NCBI RefSeq assembly: GCF_014636865.1
Contig: NZ_BMER01000006.1
Coordinates: forward strand, 310,001 to 374,000
From: Parapedobacter pyrenivorans
GTDB lineage: Bacteria; Bacteroidota; Bacteroidia; Sphingobacteriales; Sphingobacteriaceae
Reading direction: 5' to 3'
DNA: 64,000 bases
The position numbers and the translations under genes were made by a program. Numbering within the stretch: the first letter of the stretch is position 1; each line of letters starts with the position of its first letter. The notes under the pieces were generated by a model. The model had not been told where the DNA came from, made no database searches, and saw only the letters and a program-made list of their open reading frames with translations. Below are positions 1 through 8,876 of this stretch, in pieces.

Positions 1-1267
1 ACAAGATTTTACAGGTATCCAACATGAGGTTTGACCTTTTTGGATTCGTATACAAGCTGAAATCTATTTTATGGCCATCGTACGTGGATTCCGGATTATC
101 GAAATAGAAATCTCGCTTAATGTTATGCTTCGCATTTCGGATATCAGTGTTCCATTCGCCCTCCCACATGTAATAGTGGACAAAATTGGTACCCCTTGCG
201 TTACCTGTTGGTCTACTCAGTGTATCGTTATATCCGGTATAGTTTCCGTTATAAAAGTTCCCCAGAATGGCTTTCTTCCCATCAGGTGTAAGTCCGATGT
301 CAAAATAGCGGGGTCCGTAAATATAAGCTGATGAAATTTGTTTCCCTCCGGTTACGTTAGGCTCGATCTGGATGACCCACATGGCCTCTGTATTATTGGC
401 AAGGTTGTGGTTGGAATATCCGAATAGATCGTAGTATACATCTCCGGATCCCAGGTAATCGTTACCCAACCGATTCCCAAAGCGCTCGGTCATTAATTTG
501 TAATGGTAGCCATCGACCACCTGCGAAGCCGCTTCAACTGCCGATTCCGGATTTTCTTGTTCCAAATACGTTTCTGCCAAGTAATGCCAAGCCACACCCT
601 GCGTAATCCTCCCCGGTGCCGCTTCTTGCCCTTGCTTGGGTAAATAGGTCGCTGCAAACTTGAAATCTTCTTCCATCAATTTAAGAACGGACGACACCGG
701 ATCCCGGACGAAGTCTGCCTTAGCCGTCTCCACAGGACGGTCCAGTAGCGGAATATCGCCAAAGGTTGAAACCAGGTTTCGGTACGCAAATGCCCGGAAA
801 AAGCGCGCTTCACCGATATAACCATTTTTCCCTTCTTCGCCCGCAGCAAACACCGAAGGATCCAACTTTTCCAGCTGATCAATCAACACATTGGCCCATT
901 GGATAATTTTAAAGCCGGCCGTCCAATGGTCGACAACCGGTTTCCAAATCGGCGTCATATCGCGGTAAGAATTCAGGTACGGGCTTCCCCTTTCCGGTAT
1001 TTCGCCATTAAACCCAAGGTCCGAGCCGTGCGTTGCCCAATTCATCGTTCCAAATTCGGTATAACTGTAATATGCGGTACGTACCCGGTCGTGTAGCGCC
1101 GTGATCCCTTGCAAGGCCCCGGCCTCCGTGGTAAATGAGTTGTCAGGCGAAAAGAAATCCAAGGGGACTTCCTCCAATACGCTGTCGTTGCACGAAGACA
1201 ATGCCAGCGACAGCACCAACGCGGGGCTTAAAAATTTCGATAAAAAGTCAGTTAAATACGTTTTCAT
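1..1267 (-). CDS. SusD/RagB-family glycan-binding lipoprotein, partial (C-terminus beyond left edge)
   Basis: Outer-membrane lipoprotein that pairs with the SusC-like porin encoded just upstream and captures its ligand at the cell surface. I translated it directly; it is open to the left edge, giving about 422 residues. It starts MKTYLTDFLSKF and has a lipobox (LALSSC, Cys near residue 31). SusD-like features follow: the tetratricopeptide-like part contains EARFFRAFAYRNLVSTFGDIP, the usual family signature, and later HYLAETYLEQENPESAV. The ATG lies 25 bp after the SusC stop, so the two genes are surely cotranscribed. The ligand cannot be told from the sequence. The last part, roughly 80-150 residues by family length, is missing because of the window edge and not because of truncation. 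Confidence 0.93.
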   Translation of the reverse strand, partial: MKTYLTDFLSKFLSPALVLSLALSSCNDSVLEEVPLDFFSPDNSFTTEAGALQGITALHDRVRTAYYSYTEFGTMNWATHGSDLGFNGEIPERGSPYLNSYRDMTPIWKPVVDHWTAGFKIIQWANVLIDQLEKLDPSVFAAGEEGKNGYIGEARFFRAFAYRNLVSTFGDIPLLDRPVETAKADFVRDPVSSVLKLMEEDFKFAATYLPKQGQEAAPGRITQGVAWHYLAETYLEQENPESAVEAASQVVDGYHYKLMTERFGNRLGNDYLGSGDVYYDLFGYSNHNLANNTEAMWVIQIEPNVTGGKQISSAYIYGPRYFDIGLTPDGKKAILGNFYNGNYTGYNDTLSRPTGNARGTNFVHYYMWEGEWNTDIRNAKHNIKRDFYFDNPESTYDGHKIDFSLYTNPKRSNLMLDTCKIL

Positions 1268-1292
1268 GATTACTATCGTAATGTATAAATAG

Positions 1293-4200
1293 CTATAAAC
1301 TCAGTCTGACACCGAATACCAGGTTTCGCATTAGCGGCGTGTCACTCACTCCGATTTCCGGATCCCATCCCTGCCAATTGGTCCAGACGTACGGATTCTT
1401 GCTGGATACATACACCTGGCAATCGTTCAGCTTCAGCTTATCCAATAACGGTTGGCCGAATCGATAGGCCAGCGACACATCCTGTAACCGTATAAAGCTG
1501 CGGCTTTGATAGATTCCGCTTTGGCGTTGGGGGTTGTTGTAAATCCCTGTCGTGTTGGTCGTCGGAGCCTCGGGCGACCAATAGGTATTGATCGCCGAAT
1601 TATTCCTGCGATGCGTCATGGTATAAAGCGGATTGACTATTTCCGCATTGTTAGCTAAATAATAGCCGTTTCCGCCTTGGATAGAGTTAATGAACACAGA
1701 CAAGGTAAAGTTCTTATAGGACAGTGAATTGTTAAGACTAAATCGGTAATTGGGTGATTCATAGCCAACGACCGTGCGGTCGTTGTCCGGATCGAGCTTT
1801 CCATCCTGATTTTGATCTACATACCGGAATTGCCCCGGATACCAACCAGCCAGTACGTTCCCGTTGAAAAATTCCTCCTCTGTCCACACGCCACCAGCCA
1901 TCTGGTAGTCATAAAGTGCCTCGATCGGCTTGCCGACAAACCAAGCATTGCCAATGTCCGCATCGTCGCCTGAACCATACAGCCGGCTGATTTTATCCCG
2001 ATTGATGGAAAAAACAAAATTACTCTTCCAGCTAAATTCTGCGCCGTCAATGTTCACGGTATTCAGCTCCAATTCGAGGCCCTTATTGGCGAGCCCCCCG
2101 ATATTCGCCCAAATATTCGGATAGCCCGCCGCCGGGGGTAGCTGCCGTCTCACCAATACATTTTTGGTCTTTGCATCGTAGGCATTGATGGATCCGGTGA
2201 TCCGGTTGCTCAATATCCCAAAGTCTATACCGGCATTGAACGATGTGGTTTCTTCCCAACTCAAATCGGGGTTGCCCAACGTTTCCGGAAAGAGGCCAAT
2301 CGCCGTATTGCTGCCATATATATAATAGGTGGTCCCCATGGACGACAAGCTTGAATAGCGGCCAATTCCTTGGTTGCCGTTTACACCATACGAAGTCCTT
2401 ACTTTCAGGTACAGTCCCTTATCCTTCAAAAAAGCTTCTTCAGACGGTACCCATCCCAGGGAAATCGAAGGGAACGTTGCCCATTTGTTGCCTTTACCGA
2501 ATCCGGAATACCCGTCTTTACGCACCGTCGCGGTTAAGAGATAGCGCGACTTATAGGTATAATTCACACGAGCCATGTACGCCAAGCTGTTCTCTTCGTA
2601 GGCCCCTGACCCAACGGTGGCAATCTCACCGATCCCCATGTTATTAAAACCCAATGATTCGTTGTTGAACCCCTGTGCGGTCAATTTCGAGGCACTCCCA
2701 CGAATGTTTTCCCGGCTAAACAGCAACGTGGAATTGATCTGATGGTCTCCGAAATCACGCATATAGGTGACGATGTTATTCAGGATCCAGTTTCGCTCTT
2801 CCTTCGGTTCTTTAATTGCATATCCGCGATTGGTCGAACCTTGGGGAGTACGGTTGGAATGGAACGAATTGACTTCGGTGTTGAAATACGTCTGTGAATA
2901 GTTAAATTCATAGCGCAGCCCCTCTACCCAGGGCACATCAACAACTGCACGGCCAATCGCAAAAAGTTCATTACGGATATCTTTGTTGTCGATTTGGAGG
3001 TACACCAGTGGATAGGGTTGATAAAGTTCACCGCCCAGGTAAATGTCGTAATTCGGTTGTCCGATTTTGTTGTCGACCAAGGGACTCGCCACCCGGGCAT
3101 TTGCCAAGCTAGCTGGGGTTCCTGAATTATCTTGAAACGCATAGGACGTATTCAATCCGAGGGTCAACCAGTCATTCACCTTGCTTTCCAGATTGCTGCG
3201 GAGTGTGTACCGCTTGAATTGATCGTTCAGCTGGATGCCTTCGACATTAGAATGCGATCCCGAAATGTAATATGTAGTCCGGTCCGCTCCTCCTTGCAGG
3301 CTCAAACTGTAATTTTGCATCGGTGCCACTTGCAACACCTCATCCACCCAATCGATTTCATTGCCTTTTAAATAGTTCTGTTGCTCTTCGTAGGTAGGCA
3401 GATAGGACGCCACCACGTCGCGATCGTTGACGTCTGGCCTCGCGGGTCGCCCTTCGGCGCTCGTTGGATTGGTACGATACCAATTATAGACATCTTGCTG
3501 CCAGTACCAATCCAACGAACGCAACGCAAACTCCTCTGCGTTCATCACCCGCATGGGGTTGTTGGTCATGTCTTGAAAACCAGCGTAGGCATCAAACGAA
3601 ACCGTCGGTTTCTGGTTCTTTCCCGACTTGGTGGTGATCAGGATCACTCCATTGGCCGACCGGGATCCGTAAACCGCAGCTGCCGATGCGTCCTTGAGGA
3701 TGTCGATATGCTCCACGTCGTTCATGTTGATACTGGCCAACGAACCGTTAAAGATAATGCCGTCGATGACGATCAACGGCTTTGCGTTCGCTGACAAGGA
3801 CGTTTGCCCCCGGATAGAAAACGACGGATCACTGTTGGCACCCCCTCTGGCGTCTACGTTTACTCCGGCAACTCCGGTAAGCGCCTGCGTAATATTGGTA
3901 TTCGCCTGCAACATCCGGTCCTCCATGGAAATCCGGGAGACCGCACCCGTTAGGTCGCTTTTCTTCGCTACTCCATAACCCACGACAATCACCTCGTCCA
4001 ACCCGGCGATATCATCTTCCAGCATGACATCGATGATCGTATCGCCCGACACTGCTTTTTCACTTTCTTGATATCCGATACTTCGGAATACCAAAATTGC
4101 ATCCGCATCTACCCCTACGAGCATGAATTTTCCCGCAGCATCCGTAGCGGTGCCCACGTCAGAACCTTTAACACTTACACTAACGCCTTCCAGTGGCTCA

Positions 4201-4364
4201 CCCTGTCGATTAGATACCATGCCGGTAATAGACAGTTGCTGCGGTGCAACGATGGTTATAGTCGCCGAATCATGCCATGGCGCGATGGGTACTCGGTCAG
4301 AAAAGCCAAACACACTCGCAATAAACACATTGGAAAACACAAAGAAACAGCTTCTTTTTTTCAT
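1293..4364 (-). CDS. SusC/RagA-family TonB-linked outer-membrane receptor
   Basis: Energy-dependent outer-membrane importer of a saccharide or peptide, partner of the SusD encoded downstream. I chose the ATG at 4364 (MKKRSCFFVF, 1023 aa) and not the longer open frame to 4457, because it opens with a signal-peptide-like stretch; the extra 31 residues are Cys/Arg-rich and unlike a leader. After the signal comes a carboxypeptidase-regulatory-like domain (about residues 40-115, ITGMVSNRQGEPLEGVSV), a TonB-box-like DEVIVVGYG, the plug domain (SGKN end near residue 250), and a beta-barrel with the typical C-terminal YVSSKNPYVWTNWQGWDPE. Expression is probably controlled by the LacI-type protein upstream. 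Substrate is unknown. Confidence 0.95.
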   Translation of the reverse strand: MKKRSCFFVFSNVFIASVFGFSDRVPIAPWHDSATITIVAPQQLSITGMVSNRQGEPLEGVSVSVKGSDVGTATDAAGKFMLVGVDADAILVFRSIGYQESEKAVSGDTIIDVMLEDDIAGLDEVIVVGYGVAKKSDLTGAVSRISMEDRMLQANTNITQALTGVAGVNVDARGGANSDPSFSIRGQTSLSANAKPLIVIDGIIFNGSLASINMNDVEHIDILKDASAAAVYGSRSANGVILITTKSGKNQKPTVSFDAYAGFQDMTNNPMRVMNAEEFALRSLDWYWQQDVYNWYRTNPTSAEGRPARPDVNDRDVVASYLPTYEEQQNYLKGNEIDWVDEVLQVAPMQNYSLSLQGGADRTTYYISGSHSNVEGIQLNDQFKRYTLRSNLESKVNDWLTLGLNTSYAFQDNSGTPASLANARVASPLVDNKIGQPNYDIYLGGELYQPYPLVYLQIDNKDIRNELFAIGRAVVDVPWVEGLRYEFNYSQTYFNTEVNSFHSNRTPQGSTNRGYAIKEPKEERNWILNNIVTYMRDFGDHQINSTLLFSRENIRGSASKLTAQGFNNESLGFNNMGIGEIATVGSGAYEENSLAYMARVNYTYKSRYLLTATVRKDGYSGFGKGNKWATFPSISLGWVPSEEAFLKDKGLYLKVRTSYGVNGNQGIGRYSSLSSMGTTYYIYGSNTAIGLFPETLGNPDLSWEETTSFNAGIDFGILSNRITGSINAYDAKTKNVLVRRQLPPAAGYPNIWANIGGLANKGLELELNTVNIDGAEFSWKSNFVFSINRDKISRLYGSGDDADIGNAWFVGKPIEALYDYQMAGGVWTEEEFFNGNVLAGWYPGQFRYVDQNQDGKLDPDNDRTVVGYESPNYRFSLNNSLSYKNFTLSVFINSIQGGNGYYLANNAEIVNPLYTMTHRRNNSAINTYWSPEAPTTNTTGIYNNPQRQSGIYQSRSFIRLQDVSLAYRFGQPLLDKLKLNDCQVYVSSKNPYVWTNWQGWDPEIGVSDTPLMRNLVFGVRLSL

Positions 4365-4601
4365 ATATCTTTTTGATTTGTTGCCTATTAAGCGATATTC
4401 AAAGCATGATCCTCCCCTGCCGCTACATAAGATGCGGAGCCTATTACAACCTGTCATTCATCAGGCATTGCCAAGCCAATCGACAATCAGCCCGCTACGG
4501 ATATCCCGCAGTAACGCAGCGCGGGTAGAACTTTAAATAAATATCTTCTATCCATAATAAAATTGTATGATGAGGCCACCCGAAAATGGCTTTATTTACT
4601 G

Positions 4602-4615
4602 CGGGTGCGTACCCG
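4602..4615. promoter_or_regulatory. Candidate LacI-type operator (CGGGT-N4-ACCCG)
   Basis: Perfect 5-bp inverted arms around GCGT, about 10 bp downstream of the candidate -7 box of the susC promoter, where a repressor could block transcription. The CGTACCCG core recurs at 4698-4705 within the same gap, and the adjacent gene encodes a LacI-type regulator. Binding is inferred from position only. Confidence 0.4.
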
Positions 4616-4623
4616 TTATTTAC

Positions 4624-4631
4624 CAAAAGTA
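4624..4631 (-). promoter_or_regulatory. Candidate -7 box TACTTTTG of the susC promoter
   Basis: Reads TACTTTTG on the minus strand, matching the Bacteroidota TAnnTTTG consensus. No good TTG is found at the expected 17-23 bp upstream, so support is weak. The same octamer occurs upstream of the second susC (47233-47240). Confidence 0.3.
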
Positions 4632-4694
4632 AAAACGCGCCCTATATCTTCCCTCTTTCACTCAATTTTGTATCTGTTTATAATCGCCGTTCGG

Positions 4695-4717
4695 TAACGT
4701 ACCCGCTAATTACGTTA
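4695..4717. promoter_or_regulatory. Inverted repeat TAACGT-N11-ACGTTA, candidate operator
   Basis: Perfect 6-bp arms with an 11-bp centre that contains ACCCGCTAATT. The stretch CGTACCCGCTAATT resembles CGTACCCGTTATT at 4608-4620. Two related sites about 90 bp apart between a LacI-family gene and its probable target would allow looping. Inference only. Confidence 0.35.
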
Positions 4718-4778
4718 TAAAATCTTTTACTTCCAAAATTTAGTTTACTTTTTTCAAACGACTGGTCGGTTAGGTTAA

Positions 4779-5858
4779 TTAATTCAGGTAGAATTCAAAA
4801 TTTTCCTTCGTAATGATGTCAATCGGCATATATTGTTCTTTGGCCACTCGCTTACCCGCTACCACAAGCTGGAATAACGACATGACCCCTAAGTACCCCT
4901 GCTCCTCGGGCTTTTGCCCGATCAGGAAGTCAATCGTGCCGTCTTGTAAATAGCGGATATTGTCTTCTGACAAGTCATACCCAATCAAGATCCGTTGTCG
5001 CAGGGTAGTCTCGTGCAAATATTTTGCTACACTCCGCACCCTGGAATTGGTTACAAAAAACGCGTCTACATCCGTGTGTTCTTTTAAAAAAGTGTCGAGC
5101 GCACTTCGAACGGACTCATCCGTCGTATTTGTAATATCTATTTTTTCTATGGTAATATAGGCTTCGGGCGTATTGGTATCTTCCATGTAGTGACGGAAAC
5201 CGTCTTCCTTGCGAAGCAAATGATGGTACGCATCTATTTCTTTCGATATGTTAATAATCAGCACTTTCCCCTTTTTCAATCCAAAACGAACGAGCTGGCC
5301 AGCCTGGTAACCGCTTTTATACAGATGAGGGCCAATGTAGGTAAGGCTATTGGTGTTTGGCACATCAGAATTAATAAACACATAGGGGATCTGCCTATCT
5401 TGACAAATAGAGGCAAAATTGACGGCCTCTTCGATAAACGAGGGTGCGATAACCACACCATCATAATTGTTTTTAACGATGTCATTCACATGTCTTGCGA
5501 ACGTGCCTTTATCATTGAGATCAAACAAATAGCTATCCAGAAAGATACCATATTGTTTGATCTCCTGAAATGCCCGTTCGATCCCATCTAACGATGCTTT
5601 CCAGTAGTCGGTCTCCTTGGCATTTGGAATCAAAAAAGCAAAACGATTTACCTTCTTCGATGCTAAACGACTGGCCAAAATATTAGGCTGAAATCCGATT
5701 TCTTTAATAATCTCATTGATTTTCTGCCGGGTTGTTTCCGAAACGCCCTTCCGATTATGGATAACACGGTCTACCGTGGCAATTGAAACGTTAGCCCTTC
5801 GTGCTATTTCTTTCACACCGGAAAGATGCCCCGTTGTTTGTCTTTTTTTCAAGCTCAT
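4779..5858 (-). CDS. LacI-family transcriptional regulator
   Basis: DNA-binding regulator with a periplasmic-binding-protein-like sensor domain, expected to bind a sugar or sugar phosphate. With the ATG at 5858 (MSLKKRQTTGHLSG) it is 359 aa, the normal family length; the open frame extends to 5951, but the extra 31 residues precede the usual N-terminus. The helix-turn-helix and hinge are plain: VKEIARRANVSIATVDRV at residues 15-32, then the hinge helix PNILASRLASKK. The sensor domain begins NRFAFLIPNAKETDYWKASL and resembles the type-1 sugar-binding group, with INSDVPNTNSLTYIGPH. It lies immediately upstream of the SusC/SusD pair on the same strand, so that pair is its likely target. Confidence 0.9.
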   Translation of the reverse strand: MSLKKRQTTGHLSGVKEIARRANVSIATVDRVIHNRKGVSETTRQKINEIIKEIGFQPNILASRLASKKVNRFAFLIPNAKETDYWKASLDGIERAFQEIKQYGIFLDSYLFDLNDKGTFARHVNDIVKNNYDGVVIAPSFIEEAVNFASICQDRQIPYVFINSDVPNTNSLTYIGPHLYKSGYQAGQLVRFGLKKGKVLIINISKEIDAYHHLLRKEDGFRHYMEDTNTPEAYITIEKIDITNTTDESVRSALDTFLKEHTDVDAFFVTNSRVRSVAKYLHETTLRQRILIGYDLSEDNIRYLQDGTIDFLIGQKPEEQGYLGVMSLFQLVVAGKRVAKEQYMPIDIITKENFEFYLN

Positions 5859-5993
5859 AATAATGCCAAAAATAACTGATTTGTTGAATTTCCGAAATTT
5901 GTGCCCGCTAAAACTTCTACCGAGCTTCCCGGTAATGGTTGGCTTCTTCATACAGGCCAGACTTGCGACCGCTCTTTAGCTGGAAGATTTCCG

Positions 5994-6001
5994 TATTTTT
6001 G
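5994..6001 (+). promoter_or_regulatory. Candidate -7 box TATTTTTG
   Basis: Matches TAnnTTTG 18 bp before the methionine sulfoxide reductase start. The nearest upstream TTG (5963-5965) is 28 bp away, so the -33 part is poor. Confidence 0.3.
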
Positions 6002-6018
6002 GCGCATCATAAATTCAT

Positions 6019-6498
6019 ATGACGATGGCAGAAGAATTCTTAATAGCAGCGGGTAGCAAAGAAGAACAATATCAGGCATTAGTACCCCAAATCGATGCAT
6101 TGCTTGCAGGGGAACGCGATCTAATCGCCAATATGGCTAATCTAGCTGCGGTACTTAAGGAACAGTTCGATTTCTTTTGGATAGGTTTTTATTTGGTTAG
6201 AACGGATGAATTGGTACTTGGCCCTTTCCAAGGGCCGCTAGCCTGTACACGCATTGCTAAGGGCAAGGGCGTCTGCGGTAGGGCATGGGAACAACAAAAA
6301 ACACTCATCGTGCCGGATGTGGATGCCTTCCCCGGTCACATCGCCTGCAGCTCACTAGCTAAATCGGAAATTGTGGTTCCGGTCGTCTTGGAAGACGAAG
6401 TTATTGCAGTATTGGATGTAGACAGTGAATACCTGAAACACTTTGACGACGTAGATGCCGCCTATTTGGCACAAATCGTCAACTTGCTCAGGACGTAA
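6019..6498 (+). CDS. msrC: Free methionine-(R)-sulfoxide reductase (GAF domain)
   Basis: Cytoplasmic enzyme that reduces free L-methionine-(R)-sulfoxide with thioredoxin-type donors, part of oxidative-stress repair. The 159-aa protein is a single GAF domain of the YebR/fRMsr type. Three cysteines fall at residues 76, 86 and 110 (PLACTRIAKGKGVCGRAW and HIACSS); this 10/24 spacing is that of the catalytic cysteines known in E. coli YebR. The start is either M1 or M3 of MTMAEEF. It is divergent from the LacI-type gene and converges on the WD40 gene with a 4-bp gap, so it is probably a single-gene transcript. Confidence 0.9.
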   Translation: MTMAEEFLIAAGSKEEQYQALVPQIDALLAGERDLIANMANLAAVLKEQFDFFWIGFYLVRTDELVLGPFQGPLACTRIAKGKGVCGRAWEQQKTLIVPDVDAFPGHIACSSLAKSEIVVPVVLEDEVIAVLDVDSEYLKHFDDVDAAYLAQIVNLLRT

Positions 6499-6502
6499 TG
6501 CA

Positions 6503-7426
6503 CTATTGTTGATTCCCAATATCCCAAACCATTGCCCGCTTATCGTCACTTACGGAAATGAGTTGGTTTTTATAGCTGTTCCATACGATATCATTGATCG
6601 ACAAAAAGTGGCTGTCGAAGCCCTTTTCAAAGCTGATGATACGTAACAACCGGAAATCATCCGCCGCCCATATTTTGATGCTCTTATCTCGGCTTGCGGT
6701 GGCAAAGATCGGCAAATCGGGATGGTATTTAATCGCGTATACCGTAAACAGGTGCGGGGTGAAGGTTTTGATTGCTGAAAAGCCAGTTGTTTCCAGGACG
6801 TTGAGCTGCGCATCCCGCCCTCCTGTCAGCAAATGCCGGCCATCAGGCGAAAAACAAAGCGAGGTCACCGGTTTGGTATGCGCCGGCAACGCCGCGACGA
6901 AGGAATAATCCGATGCATTGTATAATTTAACGTTCCCATCTTTTGTCCCAAACACCACCCATTTCTCATCATTGCTGATGGCTATGGTTCTGATGGTCTG
7001 CTCTGCTACCTTAAAATGATACAATAGACTGAATGTATCCGTATTCCAAATCGAAACTGTTCCGTCTTCGGAAGATAGTATCAGTTCAGGCTTATTGTTG
7101 AAAGATTTGATATCAAAGACCGGCCGTTGGTGGTGTTGGAGCTGGCTCGCCAGCTCTTGAGTGCCCGTATGTACAATGTTGACCTTACCATCTCGGGTGC
7201 CGATAGCCAACAGGGGTGTGTGGGCAATCAGGTGAAGCGCATACACGGAAAACTGTACAGGATACAGGATACGCTCAAATGCCATCTTTTCCAGGTTCCA
7301 CTGTACAACGCCTTTATCATTACCGCCTGTAAATAGCGTATGAGCGTCGGGGCCATTCTCTACAGCGAAGATCGGATTTTGGTGCCCAGAAAGTGTGCCT
7401 GCCTTACTGATTTGGAGTTTACTCAT
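6503..7426 (-). CDS. WD40-repeat beta-propeller protein
   Basis: 307-aa soluble protein made almost wholly of WD40 repeats. Each unit of about 40 residues ends in a WD-like pair such as VSIWNTD, VKLYNAS, IKIWAAD and AMVWDIG, and begins with GH/H-turns (LSGHQNPIFAV, LPAHTKPVTSL, TPHLFTVYAI). Six to seven repeats would close one propeller. No signal peptide or catalytic domain is visible, so a scaffolding role is likely but the partner is unknown. It is the last gene of the minus-strand run that carries his genes, 63 bp after hisIE. Confidence 0.85.
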   Translation of the reverse strand: MSKLQISKAGTLSGHQNPIFAVENGPDAHTLFTGGNDKGVVQWNLEKMAFERILYPVQFSVYALHLIAHTPLLAIGTRDGKVNIVHTGTQELASQLQHHQRPVFDIKSFNNKPELILSSEDGTVSIWNTDTFSLLYHFKVAEQTIRTIAISNDEKWVVFGTKDGNVKLYNASDYSFVAALPAHTKPVTSLCFSPDGRHLLTGGRDAQLNVLETTGFSAIKTFTPHLFTVYAIKYHPDLPIFATASRDKSIKIWAADDFRLLRIISFEKGFDSHFLSINDIVWNSYKNQLISVSDDKRAMVWDIGNQQ

Positions 7427-7489
7427 GACAAATCGATATTGAGAGCCGCGCAGGCATTAGGTTTGCTCCCGGTTGCCTATTTCAATTAG

Positions 7490-8086
7490 TTATTGGTGCC
7501 TGCTTTCCAAATTCTTCGCAATTGCATCGAGCGAAACATCCTTTTCCTTTAGCAGCACCAACAGGTGAAATACCAAGTCGGATACTTCATTGACAAAATC
7601 CGCATCCTGTTCTGCCAAGGCGGCAATAACCGATTCAACGGCTTCTTCGCCTACCTTCTGCGCAATCTTGTTCAATCCACGCTCCCGCAACTTGTTTACA
7701 TACGAATCGGCTGTCGGAAAGTCGTACCGGTCATTGATGACGTTTACAAGTTCAAAAATGAAATTCTGGTTGTACTCCGTATTGAAGCAGCTCCTGCTAC
7801 CCGTGTGGCATGTCGGCCCCTTCGGCCGCGCTTTTATCAACAGGGTATCCGCGTCACAATCGATATGAGTACTGACCACTTCAAGGAAATTTCCGCTCTC
7901 CTCCCCTTTTGTCCACAACCTATTTTTGCTCCTCGAAAAAAAAGTAACCCGTTGTTCGGCTTGCGTCTTCTTCCAAGCATCTTCATTCATGTAGCCAAGC
8001 ATCAGTACTTCCAATGTCTGCGCCTCCTGTATGATAACCGGTATCAGGCCCCCGCTTTTTTCGAAATCTATAATACGTTCTTTCAT
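7490..8086 (-). CDS. hisIE: Bifunctional phosphoribosyl-AMP cyclohydrolase / phosphoribosyl-ATP pyrophosphatase
   Basis: Catalyses steps 2 and 3 of histidine synthesis. The 198-aa fusion has the HisI cyclohydrolase first (about residues 1-110) with the zinc/magnesium-binding segment DCDADTLLIKA followed by GPTCHTGSRSCF. The HisE pyrophosphatase follows (about 115-198), with VGEEAVESVIAALAE and NEVSDLVFHLLVLL. Its length is normal for the fusion. It lies 31 bp after hisF and is the last his gene in the run. Confidence 0.96.
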   Translation of the reverse strand: MKERIIDFEKSGGLIPVIIQEAQTLEVLMLGYMNEDAWKKTQAEQRVTFFSRSKNRLWTKGEESGNFLEVVSTHIDCDADTLLIKARPKGPTCHTGSRSCFNTEYNQNFIFELVNVINDRYDFPTADSYVNKLRERGLNKIAQKVGEEAVESVIAALAEQDADFVNEVSDLVFHLLVLLKEKDVSLDAIAKNLESRHQ

Positions 8087-8117
8087 TTGCTTACTTGTGG
8101 AACTGCAGATTTGCCAA

Positions 8118-8870
8118 TTACCTTACGCTAATCCCTTGCTTACGTAGCATGTCTTTCAAATCGGGAATCAGTATCTCCCCGTAATGGAATACCGAAGCTG
8201 CCAGCGCTGCGTCGACATTACTTTGCTGAAATACATCCACAAAGTGCTGCTTATTGCCCGCACCGCCAGAAGCGATCAAGGGGATCGATAAACTATCGTT
8301 AATTTCCTTCAAAAACTCGCAATCAAATCCATTCTTGGTACCGTCATGGTCCATGGAAGTCAACAGAATCTCCCCTGCCCCACGGCTTTCGGCCTCCCTG
8401 ATCCAATCCGCAGTTTCGATCTCCGTTTTCAACCGCCCCCCATTGAGGTGTACGTAGTTCTTGCCATCCACACGCCTGGTATCCACCGCAACGACGACAA
8501 ATTGTATACCGAAAGCCTTTGCCAGTTGGTCAATCAACATCGGGTTACGTACAGCCGCTGAATTGATCGAAATTTTGTCCGCGCCCGAATGCAACAGCAC
8601 ATCCGCATCGCCCAGTTCGTTGATCCCGCCGCCAATCGTAAACGGAATATTGACTTGTCTTGCTACCGCTTTCACTAATTCTACCGTAGTTTTACGCCGT
8701 TCGTGTGTAGCCGTGATATCCAAAAACACCAACTCATCCGCACCTTGACGCGAATATTGCCAAGCCAATTCTACTGGATCGCCCGCATCGCGTAAATCAA
8801 CGAAGTTAACCCCCTTTACGGTGCGGCCATCTTTGACATCCAAGCAAGGAATGATACGTTTTGTTAACAT
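8118..8870 (-). CDS. hisF: Imidazole glycerol phosphate synthase cyclase subunit HisF
   Basis: Cyclase half of the HisF-HisH synthase, turning PRFAR plus ammonia from HisH into imidazole glycerol phosphate and AICAR. The 250-aa (beta/alpha)8 barrel has the two catalytic aspartates in [10 protein letters not shown] (D11) and VVVAVDTRR, and phosphate-binding loops near IGGGI and ASGGAG. It is separated from hisA by only 6 bp. The AICAR product feeds purine synthesis; purC lies in the same gene run. Confidence 0.97.
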   Translation of the reverse strand: MLTKRIIPCLDVKDGRTVKGVNFVDLRDAGDPVELAWQYSRQGADELVFLDITATHERRKTTVELVKAVARQVNIPFTIGGGINELGDADVLLHSGADKISINSAAVRNPMLIDQLAKAFGIQFVVVAVDTRRVDGKNYVHLNGGRLKTEIETADWIREAESRGAGEILLTSMDHDGTKNGFDCEFLKEINDSLSIPLIASGGAGNKQHFVDVFQQSNVDAALAASVFHYGEILIPDLKDMLRKQGISVR

Positions 8871-8876
8871 GATGAG

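Larger units (their letters stand above)
4365..4778. other. 414-bp intergenic region between LacI-type regulator and susC
   Basis: No gene is supported here. It holds a TAnnTTTG-type box on the minus strand (4624-4631) and two inverted repeats sharing CGTACCCG (4602-4615, 4695-4717), all upstream of the SusC start. A third CCCGC/GCGGG inverted repeat (4505-4525) lies in the presumed leader. The long leader (about 250 bp) is unusual enough to hold further control elements, but I cannot name any. Confidence 0.6.

Noticed and set aside
2243-2647. 134-aa open frame on the plus strand inside susC
   Set aside because: Lies wholly within a certain gene in another frame, with no recognisable domain.
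4365-4457. N-terminal extension of susC (31 residues)
   Set aside because: The ATG at 4364 starts with a signal-like peptide; the extension is Cys/Arg-rich and would block export.
5859-5951. N-terminal extension of the LacI-type regulator
   Set aside because: The helix-turn-helix begins about 15 residues after the ATG at 5858, as is normal; the extension has no family counterpart.
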